DNA of 64,000 nucleotides. Origin: Enterococcus sp. MMGLQ5-1 (GTDB lineage Bacteria; Bacillota; Bacilli; Lactobacillales; Streptococcaceae). The notes beneath the pieces were generated by a model. It made no database searches, had not been told where the DNA came from, and saw nothing but the letters and a program-made list of their open reading frames with translations. The position numbers and the translations under genes were made by a program. The stretch spans positions 62,001 through 126,000 of the forward strand of contig NZ_JABJXU010000008.1 in assembly GCF_013155265.1 (NCBI RefSeq). The letters are read 5' to 3'. Shown piece by piece: positions 24,895 through 35,237 of the stretch; position 1 is the first letter of the stretch, and every line of letters starts with the position of its first letter.

Positions 24895-26139
24895 ATGAAG
24901 AAGATTGCCTATTTTATCGATTATTTTATCAAATGGACTTTGATTGGTTCTTTAATTGGTATCCTAGTGGGTGTATTGTCAGCACTTTTTTTAATGGCTC
25001 TAGTCCTAGTGACAAATTTTAGATTAGCGCATAATTGGGTTATATTTTTATTGCCAATTGTTGGTCTCTCCTCAATCTTTGCCTATCAGCATTTTGGTCA
25101 AAATGCGAGCAAGGGGAATAATTTAGTCATTGCCCAAGGTCAGGGAGGAAGCGAAAATATTCCAATTCGTTTGATTCCCCTTGTTTTTATCGCGACTGTG
25201 ATGGCTCATCTTACGGGAGCATCTGTTGGTCGAGAGGGTACTGCTGTTCAAATGGGTGGCGCTCTTGCAGATTGCTTGCAGCGGTTGCTTAAATTAGAAA
25301 AAAATAACCGTAAAATATTGATTACTGCAGGAATGGGTGCAGGCTTTAGCGCTATTTTTGGGACACCAATTGCAGGTAGTATCTTTGCCTTGGAGGTGCT
25401 GGTGGCTGGCAAGCTGGAAACAAAGAGCTTGTACCCTGTTTTTTTATCAGGCATTATTGCCGACCAAGTTGCTAGATTGTTCCCGATTCATCACTCAAGC
25501 TTTACTGTCAATCAAATACCAGAGCTTTCTCTTTTGCTCCTAATTAAACTATTCATTGCTGGCCTGTGCTTTGGTCTTGTCGGTGGACTTTTTGCGAGGC
25601 TGATTGCATTATTAAAAAGTAGACTTAAAGAAAAGGTAAATCAACCCTATTTAGTAATTTTTTTAGGTAGCATTATCATTATTGCCTTTGCTTATTTTAT
25701 GACAACAAGATATTTAGGTCTAAGCCTGCCAATTCTTGAAGATGCTTTTTCGGGTAATAGTCATTGGTATGATTTTATTGGCAAGTTTTTATTAACTGTT
25801 TTCAGCTTGGGTATTGGTTTTCAAGGTGGAGAAGTGACACCTCTATTTGAAATTGGTGCTAGCTTAGGTGCAAGCCTTTCACCATTGTTGCACCTTCCTT
25901 TGACCTTTATTGTTGCCCTAGGCTATATCAGCGTTTTTGCTGCAGCAACGAATACCCCAATTGCTTGTTTATTAATGGGTATTGAATTATTTGGTGGTGA
26001 TTTAGCAGTGCCTCTCTTTTTTGTAATTGTGATTAGTTTTATTTTTTCAGGTAAAAGTGGCATTTATAGTGCACAGCTTAGCTCAGAATTGCTTGAAGAA
26101 GAGTCAACGCCCTTTCTTCAGCGTTTTTTTAGAAATTAA
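24895..26139 (+). CDS. CLC-family transporter, CLC-F (fluoride/proton) type
   Basis: A 414-residue polytopic CLC protein. The gating-glutamate motif reads GREGT instead of GREGP, and the position of the usual GSGIP is KGNNLVI. Both substitutions are characteristic of the fluoride-exporting CLC-F branch. GGEVTPLFEIG marks the second selectivity region. No riboswitch was recognised in the short upstream gap. The alternative is an ordinary chloride channel or antiporter; a family tree would settle it. Confidence 0.85.
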   Translation: MKKIAYFIDYFIKWTLIGSLIGILVGVLSALFLMALVLVTNFRLAHNWVIFLLPIVGLSSIFAYQHFGQNASKGNNLVIAQGQGGSENIPIRLIPLVFIATVMAHLTGASVGREGTAVQMGGALADCLQRLLKLEKNNRKILITAGMGAGFSAIFGTPIAGSIFALEVLVAGKLETKSLYPVFLSGIIADQVARLFPIHHSSFTVNQIPELSLLLLIKLFIAGLCFGLVGGLFARLIALLKSRLKEKVNQPYLVIFLGSIIIIAFAYFMTTRYLGLSLPILEDAFSGNSHWYDFIGKFLLTVFSLGIGFQGGEVTPLFEIGASLGASLSPLLHLPLTFIVALGYISVFAAATNTPIACLLMGIELFGGDLAVPLFFVIVISFIFSGKSGIYSAQLSSELLEEESTPFLQRFFRN

Positions 26140-26248
26140 TTTTTCATTTCAGACTTTAGAATGAAGCATTTTTTTGAATATTATGATATATTTACTACTA
26201 AGCTTAAATTTAATATTTGTTGTTACAATCTAAGGAGGAAGTATTATA

Positions 26249-26926
26249 ATGAATGGCACAACAGTTAAAAATTTCACATTAACAGAATTTTTTGGTCGAA
26301 TATATGCATTAGTTGGAATGGGGATTGGTGTTTCAGCCGTTGTTTCTTTTTTAATGTTGACTGTTTTTCAAGAAAATTTACGTAGCATGGCTGCTGGCTC
26401 CACCATACCGTTATTCATTGCTTGGATAGTACAAATTGCGCTAGTCGTTTGGCTATCTCGTTCATCAATTCGTGAAAGCGGCCTTGCGCTACCGGGATTC
26501 TTTGCCTACTCGGCCTTGAACGGGTTTACCTTAAGCTTCACGCTTGCTTACTATAACGTTGGTTCAATTGCGCAGGCCTTCCTTGTTTCAGCAATAATGT
26601 TCTTTGCAATGGCTGCCTTTGGTGTTAAAACAAAACGAGATCTTTCAGCAATGGGTAAAGCACTCAGAGCTGCGTTGATTGGTCTAATCGTCGCAATCGT
26701 TGTTAATATTTTCTTTAGAAGCTCAACGATTGATTTTGGCTTGAGCATTATCTCAGTTCTGATTTTTTCTGGTCTAATTGCTTATGAAAATCAATTAATT
26801 GTCAAAGTTTATCAACAAAATAACGGCGATGTGCGTGAGGGCTGGGCAATTGCAATGGCATTAAGCCTATACTTAGATTTTATCAACCTATTTATCTCAA
26901 TTTTACGTATAACCTCGCGTGACTAA
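26249..26926 (+). CDS. Bax inhibitor-1/YccA family membrane protein
   Basis: A 225-residue protein with about seven transmembrane helices, the BI-1 fold. The C-terminal region ends in the typical ALSLYLDFINLFISILRI segment, with the acidic residue of the proton-linked pore inside. Bacterial homologues (YetJ-like) are pH-sensitive calcium channels. AAGGAGGAAG precedes the ATG. It stands alone before a terminator. Confidence 0.88.
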   Translation: MNGTTVKNFTLTEFFGRIYALVGMGIGVSAVVSFLMLTVFQENLRSMAAGSTIPLFIAWIVQIALVVWLSRSSIRESGLALPGFFAYSALNGFTLSFTLAYYNVGSIAQAFLVSAIMFFAMAAFGVKTKRDLSAMGKALRAALIGLIVAIVVNIFFRSSTIDFGLSIISVLIFSGLIAYENQLIVKVYQQNNGDVREGWAIAMALSLYLDFINLFISILRITSRD

Positions 26927-26936
26927 TTTTTATAGA

Positions 26937-26971
26937 CTGGAACAGCTTTTATAGTGTTCCAGCTTTTTTTT
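26937..26971 (+). terminator. Terminator after the BI-1 gene
   Basis: CTGGAACA pairs with TGTTCCAG, followed by eight T residues; the first GlnR box begins 8 bp later. Confidence 0.88.
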
Positions 26972-26978
26972 GTATTTG

Positions 26979-26995
26979 TGTGAGAAAAACTGACA
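26979..26995. promoter_or_regulatory. GlnR/TnrA box 1
   Basis: TGTGA-N7-TGACA fits the GlnR consensus TGTNA-N7-TNACA exactly; 108 bp before glnR. Confidence 0.85.
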
Positions 26996-27009
26996 CATGT
27001 GCAGAAATA

Positions 27010-27026
27010 TGTCATAAAAAGTAACA
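27010..27026. promoter_or_regulatory. GlnR/TnrA box 2
   Basis: TGTCA-N7-TAACA fits the consensus exactly and starts 31 bp after box 1, on the same helix face. It ends 7 bp before the -35. Confidence 0.85.
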
Positions 27027-27033
27027 TTTGCCC

Positions 27034-27062
27034 TTGACCCTCTCAAAAATTTCAGATAAAAT
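27034..27062 (+). promoter_or_regulatory. glnR-glnA promoter
   Basis: TTGACC (27034-27039), 17-bp spacer, TAAAAT (27057-27062), directly downstream of two GlnR boxes. Confidence 0.8.
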
Positions 27063-27087
27063 ATATAACAAGCAAGGAGGAGGTTGG

Positions 27088-27468
27088 ATGAAAGAGAAAG
27101 AACTTCGACGCTCAATGTCTGTGTTTCCAATTGGAACAGTAATGAAGCTGACTGATTTATCTGCAAGACAAATTCGCTATTATGAAGAACAGGATTTAAT
27201 TCATCCTGAGAGAAGTGAAGGGAATCGCCGTCTTTATTCACTTAGAGATATTGATGTCCTGCTTGAGATAAAGGATTACGTAGCAGATGGCTTAAATATG
27301 GCTGGCATTAAACGATTGTATGAAATGCGTGAGATTGAAGCTAAGGAAAATTCAAATGCTAATCATCCAATGACCGATGAGGAGGTTCGCCGTATTTTAC
27401 GGGAAGAATTACTTAGTCAGGGTGGTCTGGCACCAAAAGACAGATTCTCTTCAATGAGGCGTCGTTAA
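27088..27468 (+). CDS. glnR: Nitrogen regulator GlnR (MerR family)
   Basis: A 126-residue MerR-type repressor of nitrogen genes. The winged HTH includes [20 protein letters not shown] and [13 protein letters not shown]; the C-terminal tail is the region that senses feedback-inhibited glutamine synthetase. The ATG at 27088 follows AAGGAGGAGG. An in-frame upstream start at 27028 would precede the transcript start and is rejected. Two GlnR boxes at its own promoter indicate autoregulation. It is followed 34 bp later by glnA. Confidence 0.95.
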   Translation: MKEKELRRSMSVFPIGTVMKLTDLSARQIRYYEEQDLIHPERSEGNRRLYSLRDIDVLLEIKDYVADGLNMAGIKRLYEMREIEAKENSNANHPMTDEEVRRILREELLSQGGLAPKDRFSSMRRR

Positions 27469-27502
27469 TTTTAAAAATAGAGATAAAGGTGGTAATAAGT
27501 CA

Positions 27503-28846
27503 ATGGCGACGAAACATAGCTATACATCAGAGGACATTAAACAGATTGTTGACGATGAAAATGTTCGTTATTTGCGGTTAATGTTCACTGATATTTTAGG
27601 CATTGTAAAAAATGTTGAAGTACCAATTTCACAACTGGGTAAGGTATTGGATAATCAGATGATGTTTGACGGCTCATCAATTGAGGGATTTGTCAGAATT
27701 GAAGAATCCGATATGTATCTTTACCCAGATTTATCGACTTGGATGATTTTTCCATGGGAAGCGGAGCATGGAAAAGTAGCCCGTTTAATTTGTGATATTT
27801 ATAATCCTGATGGTACCCCATTTGCTGGTGATCCACGTGGTAATTTAAAGCGTCAGTTAGAGCAGATGAAAGAGGCTGGTTTTGATGCCTTTAATCTAGG
27901 ACCAGAGCCAGAATTTTTCTTATTTAAGCTAGATGATGATGGTAATCCAACGTTAGAGGTTAATGATAATGGTGGATATTTTGATTTAGCTCCTACCGAT
28001 TCAGGTGAAAATTGTCGACGGGAAATTGTACTTGAATTAGAAAATCTTGGCTTTGAAATTGAGGCCTCTCACCATGAAGTAGCAATTGGCCAGCATGAGA
28101 TTGACTTTAAGTATACAGATGTAATCCATGCCTGTGATAATATTCAAACCTTTAAGCTGGTTGTTAAGACGATTGCTAGAAAGTACGGCTTGCATGCAAC
28201 CTTTATGCCGAAGCCGTTACAAGGTATCAACGGCAACGGTATGCATTGCAATATGTCATTATTTAAAGATGGCAAGAATGTTTTCTTTGATGAAGAAGGA
28301 CCAATGCAGCTTTCTGAGACTGCTTATCAGTTCTTGGCAGGCTTGATTAGGCACGCTCGTGGCTATACTGCAATAACCAATCCAACGATTAATTCATACA
28401 AACGATTAGTTCCTGGTTACGAAGCCCCGGTCTATGTTGCTTGGGCAGGTCGGAATCGTTCACCGTTGATTAGAGTTCCAGAATCACGTGGTCTGTCTAC
28501 TCGTTTAGAGCTGCGTTCGGTAGATCCTGCGGCGAATCCATATCTAGCCCTATCTGCATTATTAGCGGCTGGCTTAGATGGTGTGCTTAATAATTTAGAA
28601 GCACCAGCAGCAGTTGAGCGCAATATTTATGCAATGTCAGAAGAGGAGCGCCATGCAGTCGGGATTGATGATTTACCGTCAACCTTACATAACGCTGTCA
28701 AGGAATTACGTCGGGATGATGTAATTAAAGATGCGCTAGGTACGCATATTTATCCAAGTTTCCTAGAGGCTAAAACATTAGAATGGGCTTCATATGCACA
28801 ATCTGTTTCAGTTTGGGAAATCGAGAATTATTTAAATTTATATTAA
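27503..28846 (+). CDS. glnA: Glutamine synthetase type I
   Basis: A 447-residue enzyme making glutamine from glutamate, ammonia and ATP. It has the GSI layout: an N-terminal beta-grasp domain ([10 protein letters not shown]), a catalytic core with [19 protein letters not shown] and NRSPLIRVP, and the usual length for the GSI-alpha group of Gram-positives (no adenylylation insert). It forms an operon with glnR. Confidence 0.97.
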   Translation: MATKHSYTSEDIKQIVDDENVRYLRLMFTDILGIVKNVEVPISQLGKVLDNQMMFDGSSIEGFVRIEESDMYLYPDLSTWMIFPWEAEHGKVARLICDIYNPDGTPFAGDPRGNLKRQLEQMKEAGFDAFNLGPEPEFFLFKLDDDGNPTLEVNDNGGYFDLAPTDSGENCRREIVLELENLGFEIEASHHEVAIGQHEIDFKYTDVIHACDNIQTFKLVVKTIARKYGLHATFMPKPLQGINGNGMHCNMSLFKDGKNVFFDEEGPMQLSETAYQFLAGLIRHARGYTAITNPTINSYKRLVPGYEAPVYVAWAGRNRSPLIRVPESRGLSTRLELRSVDPAANPYLALSALLAAGLDGVLNNLEAPAAVERNIYAMSEEERHAVGIDDLPSTLHNAVKELRRDDVIKDALGTHIYPSFLEAKTLEWASYAQSVSVWEIENYLNLY

Positions 28847-28866
28847 CTATGTTTAAAGTTATTGGA

Positions 28867-28899
28867 TTGCTAAAGCTGTCATTCAAACAGTTTTAGCAA
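28867..28899 (+). other. Stem-loop after glnA without a T run
   Basis: TTGCTAAAGCTGT pairs with ACAGTTTTAGCAA (one G-U) across a 7-base loop. With no U-tract following, it may be an mRNA-stabilising hairpin or weak terminator. A second small palindrome (28954-28969, GTGTTTT/AAAACAC) lies before the next promoter. Confidence 0.6.
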
Positions 28900-29010
28900 G
28901 ACAATAATTTGATATTTCAATTAATAATAATTGAAAATTTTGTAGTAAAACCTGTGTTTTTTAAAACACGAACATTGCCCAAATAATCAGAAAATTCGGT
29001 CATATTTGAA

Positions 29011-29039
29011 TTGTATTTGATGAAAGGGAATAGTATTAT
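29011..29039 (+). promoter_or_regulatory. Promoter of the glutamine synthetase III gene
   Basis: TTGTAT (29011-29016), 17-bp spacer, TATTAT (29034-29039), 42 bp before the start codon. No consensus GlnR box was found nearby. Confidence 0.5.
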
Positions 29040-29081
29040 TTGTAGCGTTAAAACCTAATTTTTAGATAATGGGAGAGTATT

Positions 29082-31190
29082 ATGACAGAAAAAATTGATG
29101 TACCGTCAATCTTTGCGGAGGATGTATTTACAGATGCAGTAATGCAACAGCGACTACCAAAAAGTGCTTATAAGCAGTACAAAAAAACAATTCAAGAGGG
29201 TAGTGATTTAGATTTAGCAACCGCTGATATCATTGCAAATGAGATTAAAGAATGGGCAGTTGAAAAGGGTGCAACGCACTTTGCGCATCTATTCCAACCC
29301 TTAACAGGGGTAACTGCTGAAAAGCAGGATGCCTTTATTACTGCACCAACGCCTGACGGTCGTGTTTTAACCGCATTTTCCGGTAAAGAGCTGGTTAAAG
29401 GTGAACCAGACGGTTCTTCCTTCCCTTCTGGAGGCTTGCGTGCAACTTTTGAAGCACGTGGTTATACAGTTTGGGATATTACCTCACCAGTCTTTGTACG
29501 TCATGATGCAGCTGGTACAACTTTATTGATTCCTACTGCATTTTATTCTTATACAGGCGAAGCATTAGACCAAAAAGCACCGTTGCTACGTTCAATGCAA
29601 GTTATTAGTGATTCTTCAGTTCGTTTACTAAAAGCGTTTGGTAAGGATGCAAAACGGGTAACGCCATCTGTTGGACCAGAGCAGGAATATTTCTTAGTTG
29701 ACACTGACAAGTTTGCACAGCGTAAAGATTTAATCTATGCTGGTCGTACCTTATTTGGTGCCCCTGCACCAAAGGGTCAAGAGTTAGATGACCATTACTT
29801 CGGGACGATTCGCCAACGTGTTGCTGGTTATATGAAAAATGTTAATGAAGAGCTTTGGAAGGTTGGAGTAACCGCTAAAACTCAACATAATGAGGTTGCC
29901 CCTGCCCAGCATGAAATTGCCCCTATCTATGCTGATGCTAATGTTGCTGTTGATCATAATCAAATTGTAATGCAAACTTTAAAGCGTGTTGCTTGTCAGC
30001 ATGGTATGAAGGCCTTATTACATGAAAAGCCCTTTGCAGGCGTTAATGGCTCAGGTAAGCATAACAACTGGTCATTAGTGACTAATACAGGTGAAAACTT
30101 ACTTGAACCTGGTGATACACCGCACGCTAACAAGCAATTTTTGGTTGTCTTGGTATCAATTCTTAAAGCTGTTGATAAATATGCAGGCTTGCTACGTGCC
30201 TCAGCAGCTGATCCAGGTAACGACCATCGCTTAGGAGCTAACGAAGCCCCACCAGCAATTATTTCTGTTTTCTTAGGCTCTCAGTTAGATGATGTTATCA
30301 ATCAGTATATTGAAAAGGGTGTTGCTTCAACTTCTATTGAAGGTGGTGTCTTGACAACAGGATCGACAGCCTTAAGTGATATTTCAAAGGATGCGACAGA
30401 CCGTAACCGTACATCACCATTTGCCTTTACAGGTAATAAATTTGAATTTCGTATGGTAGGTTCGCGTGATTCAATCGCTGGACCAAATATCGTTTTAAAT
30501 ACAATTGTTGCTGAGGCCTTTGATGAAGCAGCGGAACGTCTTGAAAATGCTAAGGACTTTAATAAAGAAGTTGATGCTTTGATAGCAGAGCTTGCTAAGG
30601 CGCATCAAAGAATCATCTTTAATGGTGACGGTTATTCGGATGAATGGGTTGCTGAGGCTGCAAAACGTGGCTTGCCAAATCTTAAAAATATGGTTGAGGC
30701 GACAGAGGTAATGTCTTCACCAGAGGTTGTTAATCTATATAGCAAGTACGGTGTCTTGTCACCAACAGAGCTACAGGCACGTGAAGAAGTTCGCTACGAA
30801 AACTATTCTAAGGTAATTAATATCGAAGCCTTGACGATGATTGACATGGCCTCAAAACAAATCCTACCAGCGATTGTTAAGTATACTAAAACATTAGCTG
30901 ATACGATTGTGGCAGTTAAGGCTGCAGGAGCAGATGCTAGTGTTCAAACAGAGCTTTTAGCAGAAGTGACTTCACATTTGCGCACTGCTAAGGATGCTTT
31001 AGCCAATCTTGAAACAATTGTAGCGAAGGCGGCAGAGAAGGAAGAAGGAAAAGAACAAGCGCTTTACTTCCACGAAGTTGTTTTCAATGCAATGAATGAG
31101 CTTAGAGCACCGGTTGATGCCCTAGAAGTGATTGTTGATAAGGAAGCTTGGCCAATGCCTTCTTATGGCGATTTATTATTTGAAGTTTAA
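29082..31190 (+). CDS. Glutamine synthetase type III
   Basis: A 702-residue type III glutamine synthetase, much longer than GSI and GSII. The family signature is clear: [18 protein letters not shown] near residue 110, [10 protein letters not shown], the [15 protein letters not shown] ligand run, and [10 protein letters not shown]. It catalyses the same reaction as glnA downstream of its own promoter, following glnR-glnA by 235 bp. It is a functionally redundant or condition-specific second enzyme. Normal full length. Confidence 0.96.
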   Translation: MTEKIDVPSIFAEDVFTDAVMQQRLPKSAYKQYKKTIQEGSDLDLATADIIANEIKEWAVEKGATHFAHLFQPLTGVTAEKQDAFITAPTPDGRVLTAFSGKELVKGEPDGSSFPSGGLRATFEARGYTVWDITSPVFVRHDAAGTTLLIPTAFYSYTGEALDQKAPLLRSMQVISDSSVRLLKAFGKDAKRVTPSVGPEQEYFLVDTDKFAQRKDLIYAGRTLFGAPAPKGQELDDHYFGTIRQRVAGYMKNVNEELWKVGVTAKTQHNEVAPAQHEIAPIYADANVAVDHNQIVMQTLKRVACQHGMKALLHEKPFAGVNGSGKHNNWSLVTNTGENLLEPGDTPHANKQFLVVLVSILKAVDKYAGLLRASAADPGNDHRLGANEAPPAIISVFLGSQLDDVINQYIEKGVASTSIEGGVLTTGSTALSDISKDATDRNRTSPFAFTGNKFEFRMVGSRDSIAGPNIVLNTIVAEAFDEAAERLENAKDFNKEVDALIAELAKAHQRIIFNGDGYSDEWVAEAAKRGLPNLKNMVEATEVMSSPEVVNLYSKYGVLSPTELQAREEVRYENYSKVINIEALTMIDMASKQILPAIVKYTKTLADTIVAVKAAGADASVQTELLAEVTSHLRTAKDALANLETIVAKAAEKEEGKEQALYFHEVVFNAMNELRAPVDALEVIVDKEAWPMPSYGDLLFEV

Positions 31191-31210
31191 TTTTAAAATT
31201 TAAGAATGAT

Positions 31211-31247
31211 GCCATTTAGCGATTTATTTTGCTGAATGGCGTTTTTT
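31211..31247 (+). terminator. Terminator of the glutamine synthetase III gene
   Basis: GCCATT-AGC pairs with GCT-AATGGC, followed by GTTTTTT. Confidence 0.8.
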
Positions 31248-31334
31248 GCCATGAATTTTATTTGCTTATGTTGAAACTTTGTAGTTCTTGAGCTAGATTA
31301 TTAAAAAATTGGTTCACTACGTTCTTCCGACTTT

Positions 31335-31387
31335 TCTCACAAAAATGGTATTTTGTTAAAATCGCAAAATCTTTCATTTTTGTGAAG
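31335..31387. repeat. Long intergenic hairpin
   Basis: Outer arms TCACAAAAATG and CATTTTTGTGA (perfect 11 bp, 31337-31347 and 31375-31385) and inner arms ATTTTG and CAAAAT. No T run follows. It lies in a 415-bp gap without a gene. Confidence 0.6.
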
Positions 31388-31506
31388 TGGTTCATTAAAG
31401 CGACTAAAGGGTGCTTTAAAAACTTGAGTCAAAGGCACAAAGAATGGTAGTTATTAATATAAGATGATGTTCGGAAGTTTAGGGTTAAATGCTTGTGATA
31501 TCAAGC

Positions 31507-31543
31507 TTGCAACTTAAAGTTGACAAGAAAATTTAAGTTGCAA
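31507..31543. promoter_or_regulatory. Candidate operator: 12-bp perfect inverted repeat before the HTH gene
   Basis: TTGCAACTTAAA (31507-31518) and TTTAAGTTGCAA (31532-31543) flank TTGACA at 31520-31525. A likely -10, TATAAT, is at 31577-31582. AAAGTTGRCA also occurs twice here. Autoregulation by the HTH protein is inferred. Confidence 0.6.
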
Positions 31544-31605
31544 ACGAAAGTTGGCAGTATTTTTTTAATCGCTCTGTATAATATAAATAAAGGAGGTAGA
31601 TTAAA

Positions 31606-32481
31606 ATGTTTAGTGAAAATTTGCAAAATCTACGTAAGATGAAGAGTATTACCCAAGAAGAGCTGGCAGAAAAATTAGATGTTTCTCGTCAGGCGGTTTC
31701 AAAATGGGAGTCAGGTAATGGTTATCCGGAAATGAATAAGCTGGTATTGCTGGCTGAAATTTTTGGTTGTAGTCTTGATCGTTTGATTAATGATAAGATT
31801 GTAGTGGACACAATAGAAGAAAAGCAGAACTATAATCAATTATATAATCGTTTTAGTATAGCGATTTCTGGTGCGATTGCTATGATCTTAGCAGGGACAA
31901 CTGGTTTAATTTTTCTTTCAAATTATGGTGAGCGCTTTGCGATTTTTGGCGTGATTGTTCTACTTGTCAGTGTACTTTTAGCGGTGCCATTATTTATTTA
32001 TTTTGGCTTAGAAATGGAAAGCTTTAAAAAAGCAAATAAGCAAATTGCAAATGTATATTCAGAGGATGAGGTTAGGAATTATAACAAAGTTTTTGTGATT
32101 TTACTATGCACAGGTATTGCTCTGATTTTAATTGGTGTGACAATATTGGTTGCACTTTATGGACTAGAACTCGTTGATGAAAATAGCACAATCCCTGTAG
32201 GCTTGTTATTAGTGTTTGTGACGATTGGGACTCCGATGATTGTCTATGCAGGGATTCAAAAGGCTAAGTATGATATTGAGGCTTATAACAAAGAAGCAAT
32301 TCGTACAAAGAATGATGAATTAATTGGAAAAATATCAGGTGTGATTATGCTTTCAGCAACCGCATTATTTTTAATTGCTGGCTTTTTATTTAATAAATGG
32401 GGAACGGCATGGGTAGTTTTTCCGATAGGTGGTATTTTATGTGGCATTGTAGGCACGATTTTCGATAAAAATAGTAATTAG
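31606..32481 (+). CDS. XRE-type HTH regulator fused to a membrane domain
   Basis: A 291-residue protein. Residues 1 to about 60 form an XRE-family helix-turn-helix (MKSITQEELAEKLDVSRQAVSKWESG, split by a loop) and the remainder carries about six transmembrane helices in three hairpins. Such membrane-tethered HTH proteins are common in Firmicutes and their signals are mostly unknown. An AAGGAGG ribosome site fixes the ATG. The gene is alone and convergent with pflB across a shared terminator. Confidence 0.85.
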   Translation: MFSENLQNLRKMKSITQEELAEKLDVSRQAVSKWESGNGYPEMNKLVLLAEIFGCSLDRLINDKIVVDTIEEKQNYNQLYNRFSIAISGAIAMILAGTTGLIFLSNYGERFAIFGVIVLLVSVLLAVPLFIYFGLEMESFKKANKQIANVYSEDEVRNYNKVFVILLCTGIALILIGVTILVALYGLELVDENSTIPVGLLLVFVTIGTPMIVYAGIQKAKYDIEAYNKEAIRTKNDELIGKISGVIMLSATALFLIAGFLFNKWGTAWVVFPIGGILCGIVGTIFDKNSN

Positions 32482-32499
32482 CTTTAATTGTTACGGTCT

Positions 32500-32536
32500 A
32501 AAAAAGCGTATCTCAGCAATTGAGATACGCTTTTTT
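32500..32536. terminator. Bidirectional terminator between the HTH gene and pflB
   Basis: AAAAAAGCGTATCTCA pairs with TGAGATACGCTTTTTT across a 4-5 base loop, giving U-tracts on both strands. Confidence 0.9.
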
Positions 32537-32548
32537 AGTATTAATAAA

Positions 32549-34852
32549 CTAGTCTTGAGATAACACTTCGTGGAAGACACGTTGTGTTAATTCAGTTTTT
32601 TGTTCCTTAGTAAGATATTTAGTATTGACACAGTAGCCAGAGATACGAACAATGACGTCTTCACCGGCCATGATTTTTTCATACACATCTTTAAGGTCCA
32701 TTACGTTAAGGTTAACGTGTTGTCCACCGTCTCTGAAGTAGCCATCTAAAATATCAACCAAGTTAGCAACCTGTTCATCACGCGTTTTACCTAGTGCACG
32801 TGGTGATACTTGAGTTGTCAATGAAATACCATCATTGGCGTGCTTGAATTCTAGCTTAGATAATGAACGTAGGTTTTGTAACCAGCCACCCTTAGCCTTG
32901 TTAGATGGATTTGCACCCGGTGCGAAGTATTCTAATTCAGAAGTGTTCGTTGAGCCATCTTCATTTAAGAATACGCCACGGTGAACTGGTGAGTTACCAG
33001 TTTGTTTAGAGTAAGCAACGTTTGAAGTGATTGTTAATAATGAAACGGTTGCTTCTGCATTCTTATAAAGCTTATGGCTAGAAAGTTTATTGTGGAACAT
33101 TTCCATAACCATTTGAGCGATTGCATCTACACGGTCATCATCTTCACCAAAGCGAGGATATTCGCCTTCAGTCTTATAATCGTAGATATAGCCATTTTCA
33201 TCACGAATTGGTGTCACTTTTGCATATTTGATAGCTGATAATGAATCAACCGTATTGGCAAAGCCACAGATACCAAAGCCCATATTAGCACGTTGTAATG
33301 TTGGTAGGAAGGCCATTTGAACTGCTTCGTAGTTATATTTATCAGTCATGTAGTGAATGATATTCAAGGCATCTACATAAGTATCAGTTAACCAAGTCAA
33401 TGATTTATCGAAGTTTGCTAAAACATTTTCATAAGATAAAACGTCATCTTTAACTGCTTCGATGTCGAAAACCTTATAATCACGATGAACATCATCAAAT
33501 CCGCCGTTAAGACCTGTTAATAATGCTTTCAATACGTTAACACGAGCGCCGAAGTATTGAATGTTATGACGTTGGTTTTTGTTTTCAGGATCAAGTGGTG
33601 ATACGCAACAAGAGATACAGCTCATTTCGCCATAACCATCTTTTGCCATTGTTTCTACACCTTCGTATTGGATAGATGAATGCTTATGACTCATATCCAT
33701 ACAGTAGCGTTTGAATGAATATGGTAATTTTTCATCCCATAAAACAGTTAGGTTTGGTTCTGGCGCATTACCAATATTATCTAATGTATTTAAGAAACGG
33801 TAGTCCATCTTAGTAACACGGTGGCGACCGTCGTTACCTAAACCACCCATAGAGGTTGTGATAAAGGTTGGATCACCTGAGTATAATGCATCATAAGCTT
33901 TAGCGCGTGCAAATTTTACGGTACGTAATTTCAAAACGAAATCATCAATAAATTCTTGAATTTCTGATTCAGTATAAACCCCTTCAGCTAAGTCGCGTTC
34001 AGCAAAGATGTCCAACACGATAGGTACACGACCAAGAGAAGTTGCAGCACCGTTGATAACACGGCAGACTGCCATAAAAGCGATGTTTGTCCATTGAACT
34101 GCTTCTTTAGTATCGAAGGCTGGACGACGTACATCAACACCGTAAGCGTCTCCTAAATTAATAACTTGTTGTAGGGCTTGGATTTGCATTGAAACTTCTT
34201 CACGCAAGCGAATTGTTTCTTCGTCAATTGATGAAGAAAGATATTTTTCGCCATCAGCAATTTTTTCTTTGATTAGGTAATCTGCACCATATAATGCTAA
34301 ACGTGCATAAACACCAATGATACGGCCACGAGAATAGGCGTCAGGTAAGCCGGTAACTGTATGTGCATGACGAGCGCGACGAATATTACTAGTATAAGCA
34401 CGGAAAATACCATCATTTACTGTTGTTACATGATTTGTGTAAATATCGTGCATCAAAGGATCAACTTCATAGCCATTTTCTTTAAGAATTGTTTCGGCAA
34501 CACGAACGCCACCCTTTGGCATGAAGCTTAAACGGAATAGCTCAGAGTTTTGAATTCCGAAGATTAATTCGTTGTCTTGATCGATGTAGCCCGCTGGAAT
34601 TTTATCAATAGAAGCTGCACGATCGTTATCCATTGGAAAACGAGTGTCTTCATAATGTGCTTTCGTTTCTTCGATAATTTTTTTAATTTTTAATGAACGT
34701 TCTGTTGGTCCAGCAAGGAAGCTTTCATCACCATCATATGGATTGTAATTATCTTGCACAAAATTACTAATTGATGCAGATGCTTTCCAATCTTCACCTT
34801 TAAAACCATGCCAAGCTTTTTCATAAACATCTTTTAATACTTCAGTTTTCAT
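32549..34852 (-). CDS. pflB: Pyruvate formate-lyase
   Basis: A 767-residue glycyl-radical enzyme that splits pyruvate with CoA to acetyl-CoA and formate during anaerobic growth. The adjacent catalytic cysteines are in SCISCCVSP; the C-terminal glycyl-radical loop reads RISGYCVN. Length is normal. The activase gene pflA is not next to it. It is transcribed from a promoter holding a cre-like site, consistent with carbon-source control. Confidence 0.97.
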   Translation of the reverse strand: MKTEVLKDVYEKAWHGFKGEDWKASASISNFVQDNYNPYDGDESFLAGPTERSLKIKKIIEETKAHYEDTRFPMDNDRAASIDKIPAGYIDQDNELIFGIQNSELFRLSFMPKGGVRVAETILKENGYEVDPLMHDIYTNHVTTVNDGIFRAYTSNIRRARHAHTVTGLPDAYSRGRIIGVYARLALYGADYLIKEKIADGEKYLSSSIDEETIRLREEVSMQIQALQQVINLGDAYGVDVRRPAFDTKEAVQWTNIAFMAVCRVINGAATSLGRVPIVLDIFAERDLAEGVYTESEIQEFIDDFVLKLRTVKFARAKAYDALYSGDPTFITTSMGGLGNDGRHRVTKMDYRFLNTLDNIGNAPEPNLTVLWDEKLPYSFKRYCMDMSHKHSSIQYEGVETMAKDGYGEMSCISCCVSPLDPENKNQRHNIQYFGARVNVLKALLTGLNGGFDDVHRDYKVFDIEAVKDDVLSYENVLANFDKSLTWLTDTYVDALNIIHYMTDKYNYEAVQMAFLPTLQRANMGFGICGFANTVDSLSAIKYAKVTPIRDENGYIYDYKTEGEYPRFGEDDDRVDAIAQMVMEMFHNKLSSHKLYKNAEATVSLLTITSNVAYSKQTGNSPVHRGVFLNEDGSTNTSELEYFAPGANPSNKAKGGWLQNLRSLSKLEFKHANDGISLTTQVSPRALGKTRDEQVANLVDILDGYFRDGGQHVNLNVMDLKDVYEKIMAGEDVIVRISGYCVNTKYLTKEQKTELTQRVFHEVLSQD

Positions 34853-34906
34853 TGATTAGTCTCCTTCACGTTTTAAAAAAAGGTTTACTGTTTCATTTAC
34901 AAGATA

Positions 34907-34935
34907 ACTATACCATATAGAAATCGCTTCCACAA
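34907..34935 (-). promoter_or_regulatory. pflB promoter with a cre-like site in the spacer
   Basis: On the minus strand, TTGTGG (34930-34935), 17-bp spacer, TATAGT (34907-34912). TGGAAGCGATTTCT (34919-34932) fits the core TGNAANCGNWNNC of CcpA sites, with a mismatch in the last base, and would overlap bound polymerase. Confidence 0.6.
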
Positions 34936-35175
34936 GCTATAACAGCGTTTCATCAGCTTTTCTCTTATATAACAGAACGTTTAAAATCAAAAACTGTTAC
35001 ATTAATGGGACGATAACAATCTTTGTGATGTGAAAAATGTTAGAAAAGGTTTACATTATGCGAAAATTATTGAGCAATCACAAAGAATTATTTAATAGAA
35101 TATTGAAACAGTCATTCGAAAAATAAAGCTTATTATTTCTTAAACATTAAATTAATAAAACTAGCGATAATCTTA

Positions 35176-35204
35176 TTTCAAAAAAATTGAAATAGGATTA
35201 TAAT
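35176..35204 (+). promoter_or_regulatory. Probable dinB promoter
   Basis: TTTCAA (35176-35181), 17-bp spacer, TATAAT (35199-35204), 34 bp before dinB. The -35 is weak. ATTTCA/TGAAAT arms (35175-35194) form a small hairpin over it; no LexA-type box was recognised. Confidence 0.4.
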
Positions 35205-35237
35205 ATAAATAGCTAATATGTGATTAAGGAGTAGTTT

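Noticed and set aside
28954-28969. GlnR box before the glutamine synthetase III gene
   Set aside because: GTGTTTT/AAAACAC is symmetrical but lacks the TGTNA and TNACA halves of the consensus.
35058-35126. 22-codon sORF (MRKLLSNHKELF...) with GAAAAGG before it, between pflB and dinB
   Set aside because: No good promoter, no recognisable motif and no terminator. The ribosome-site match alone is likely by chance in AT-rich DNA.
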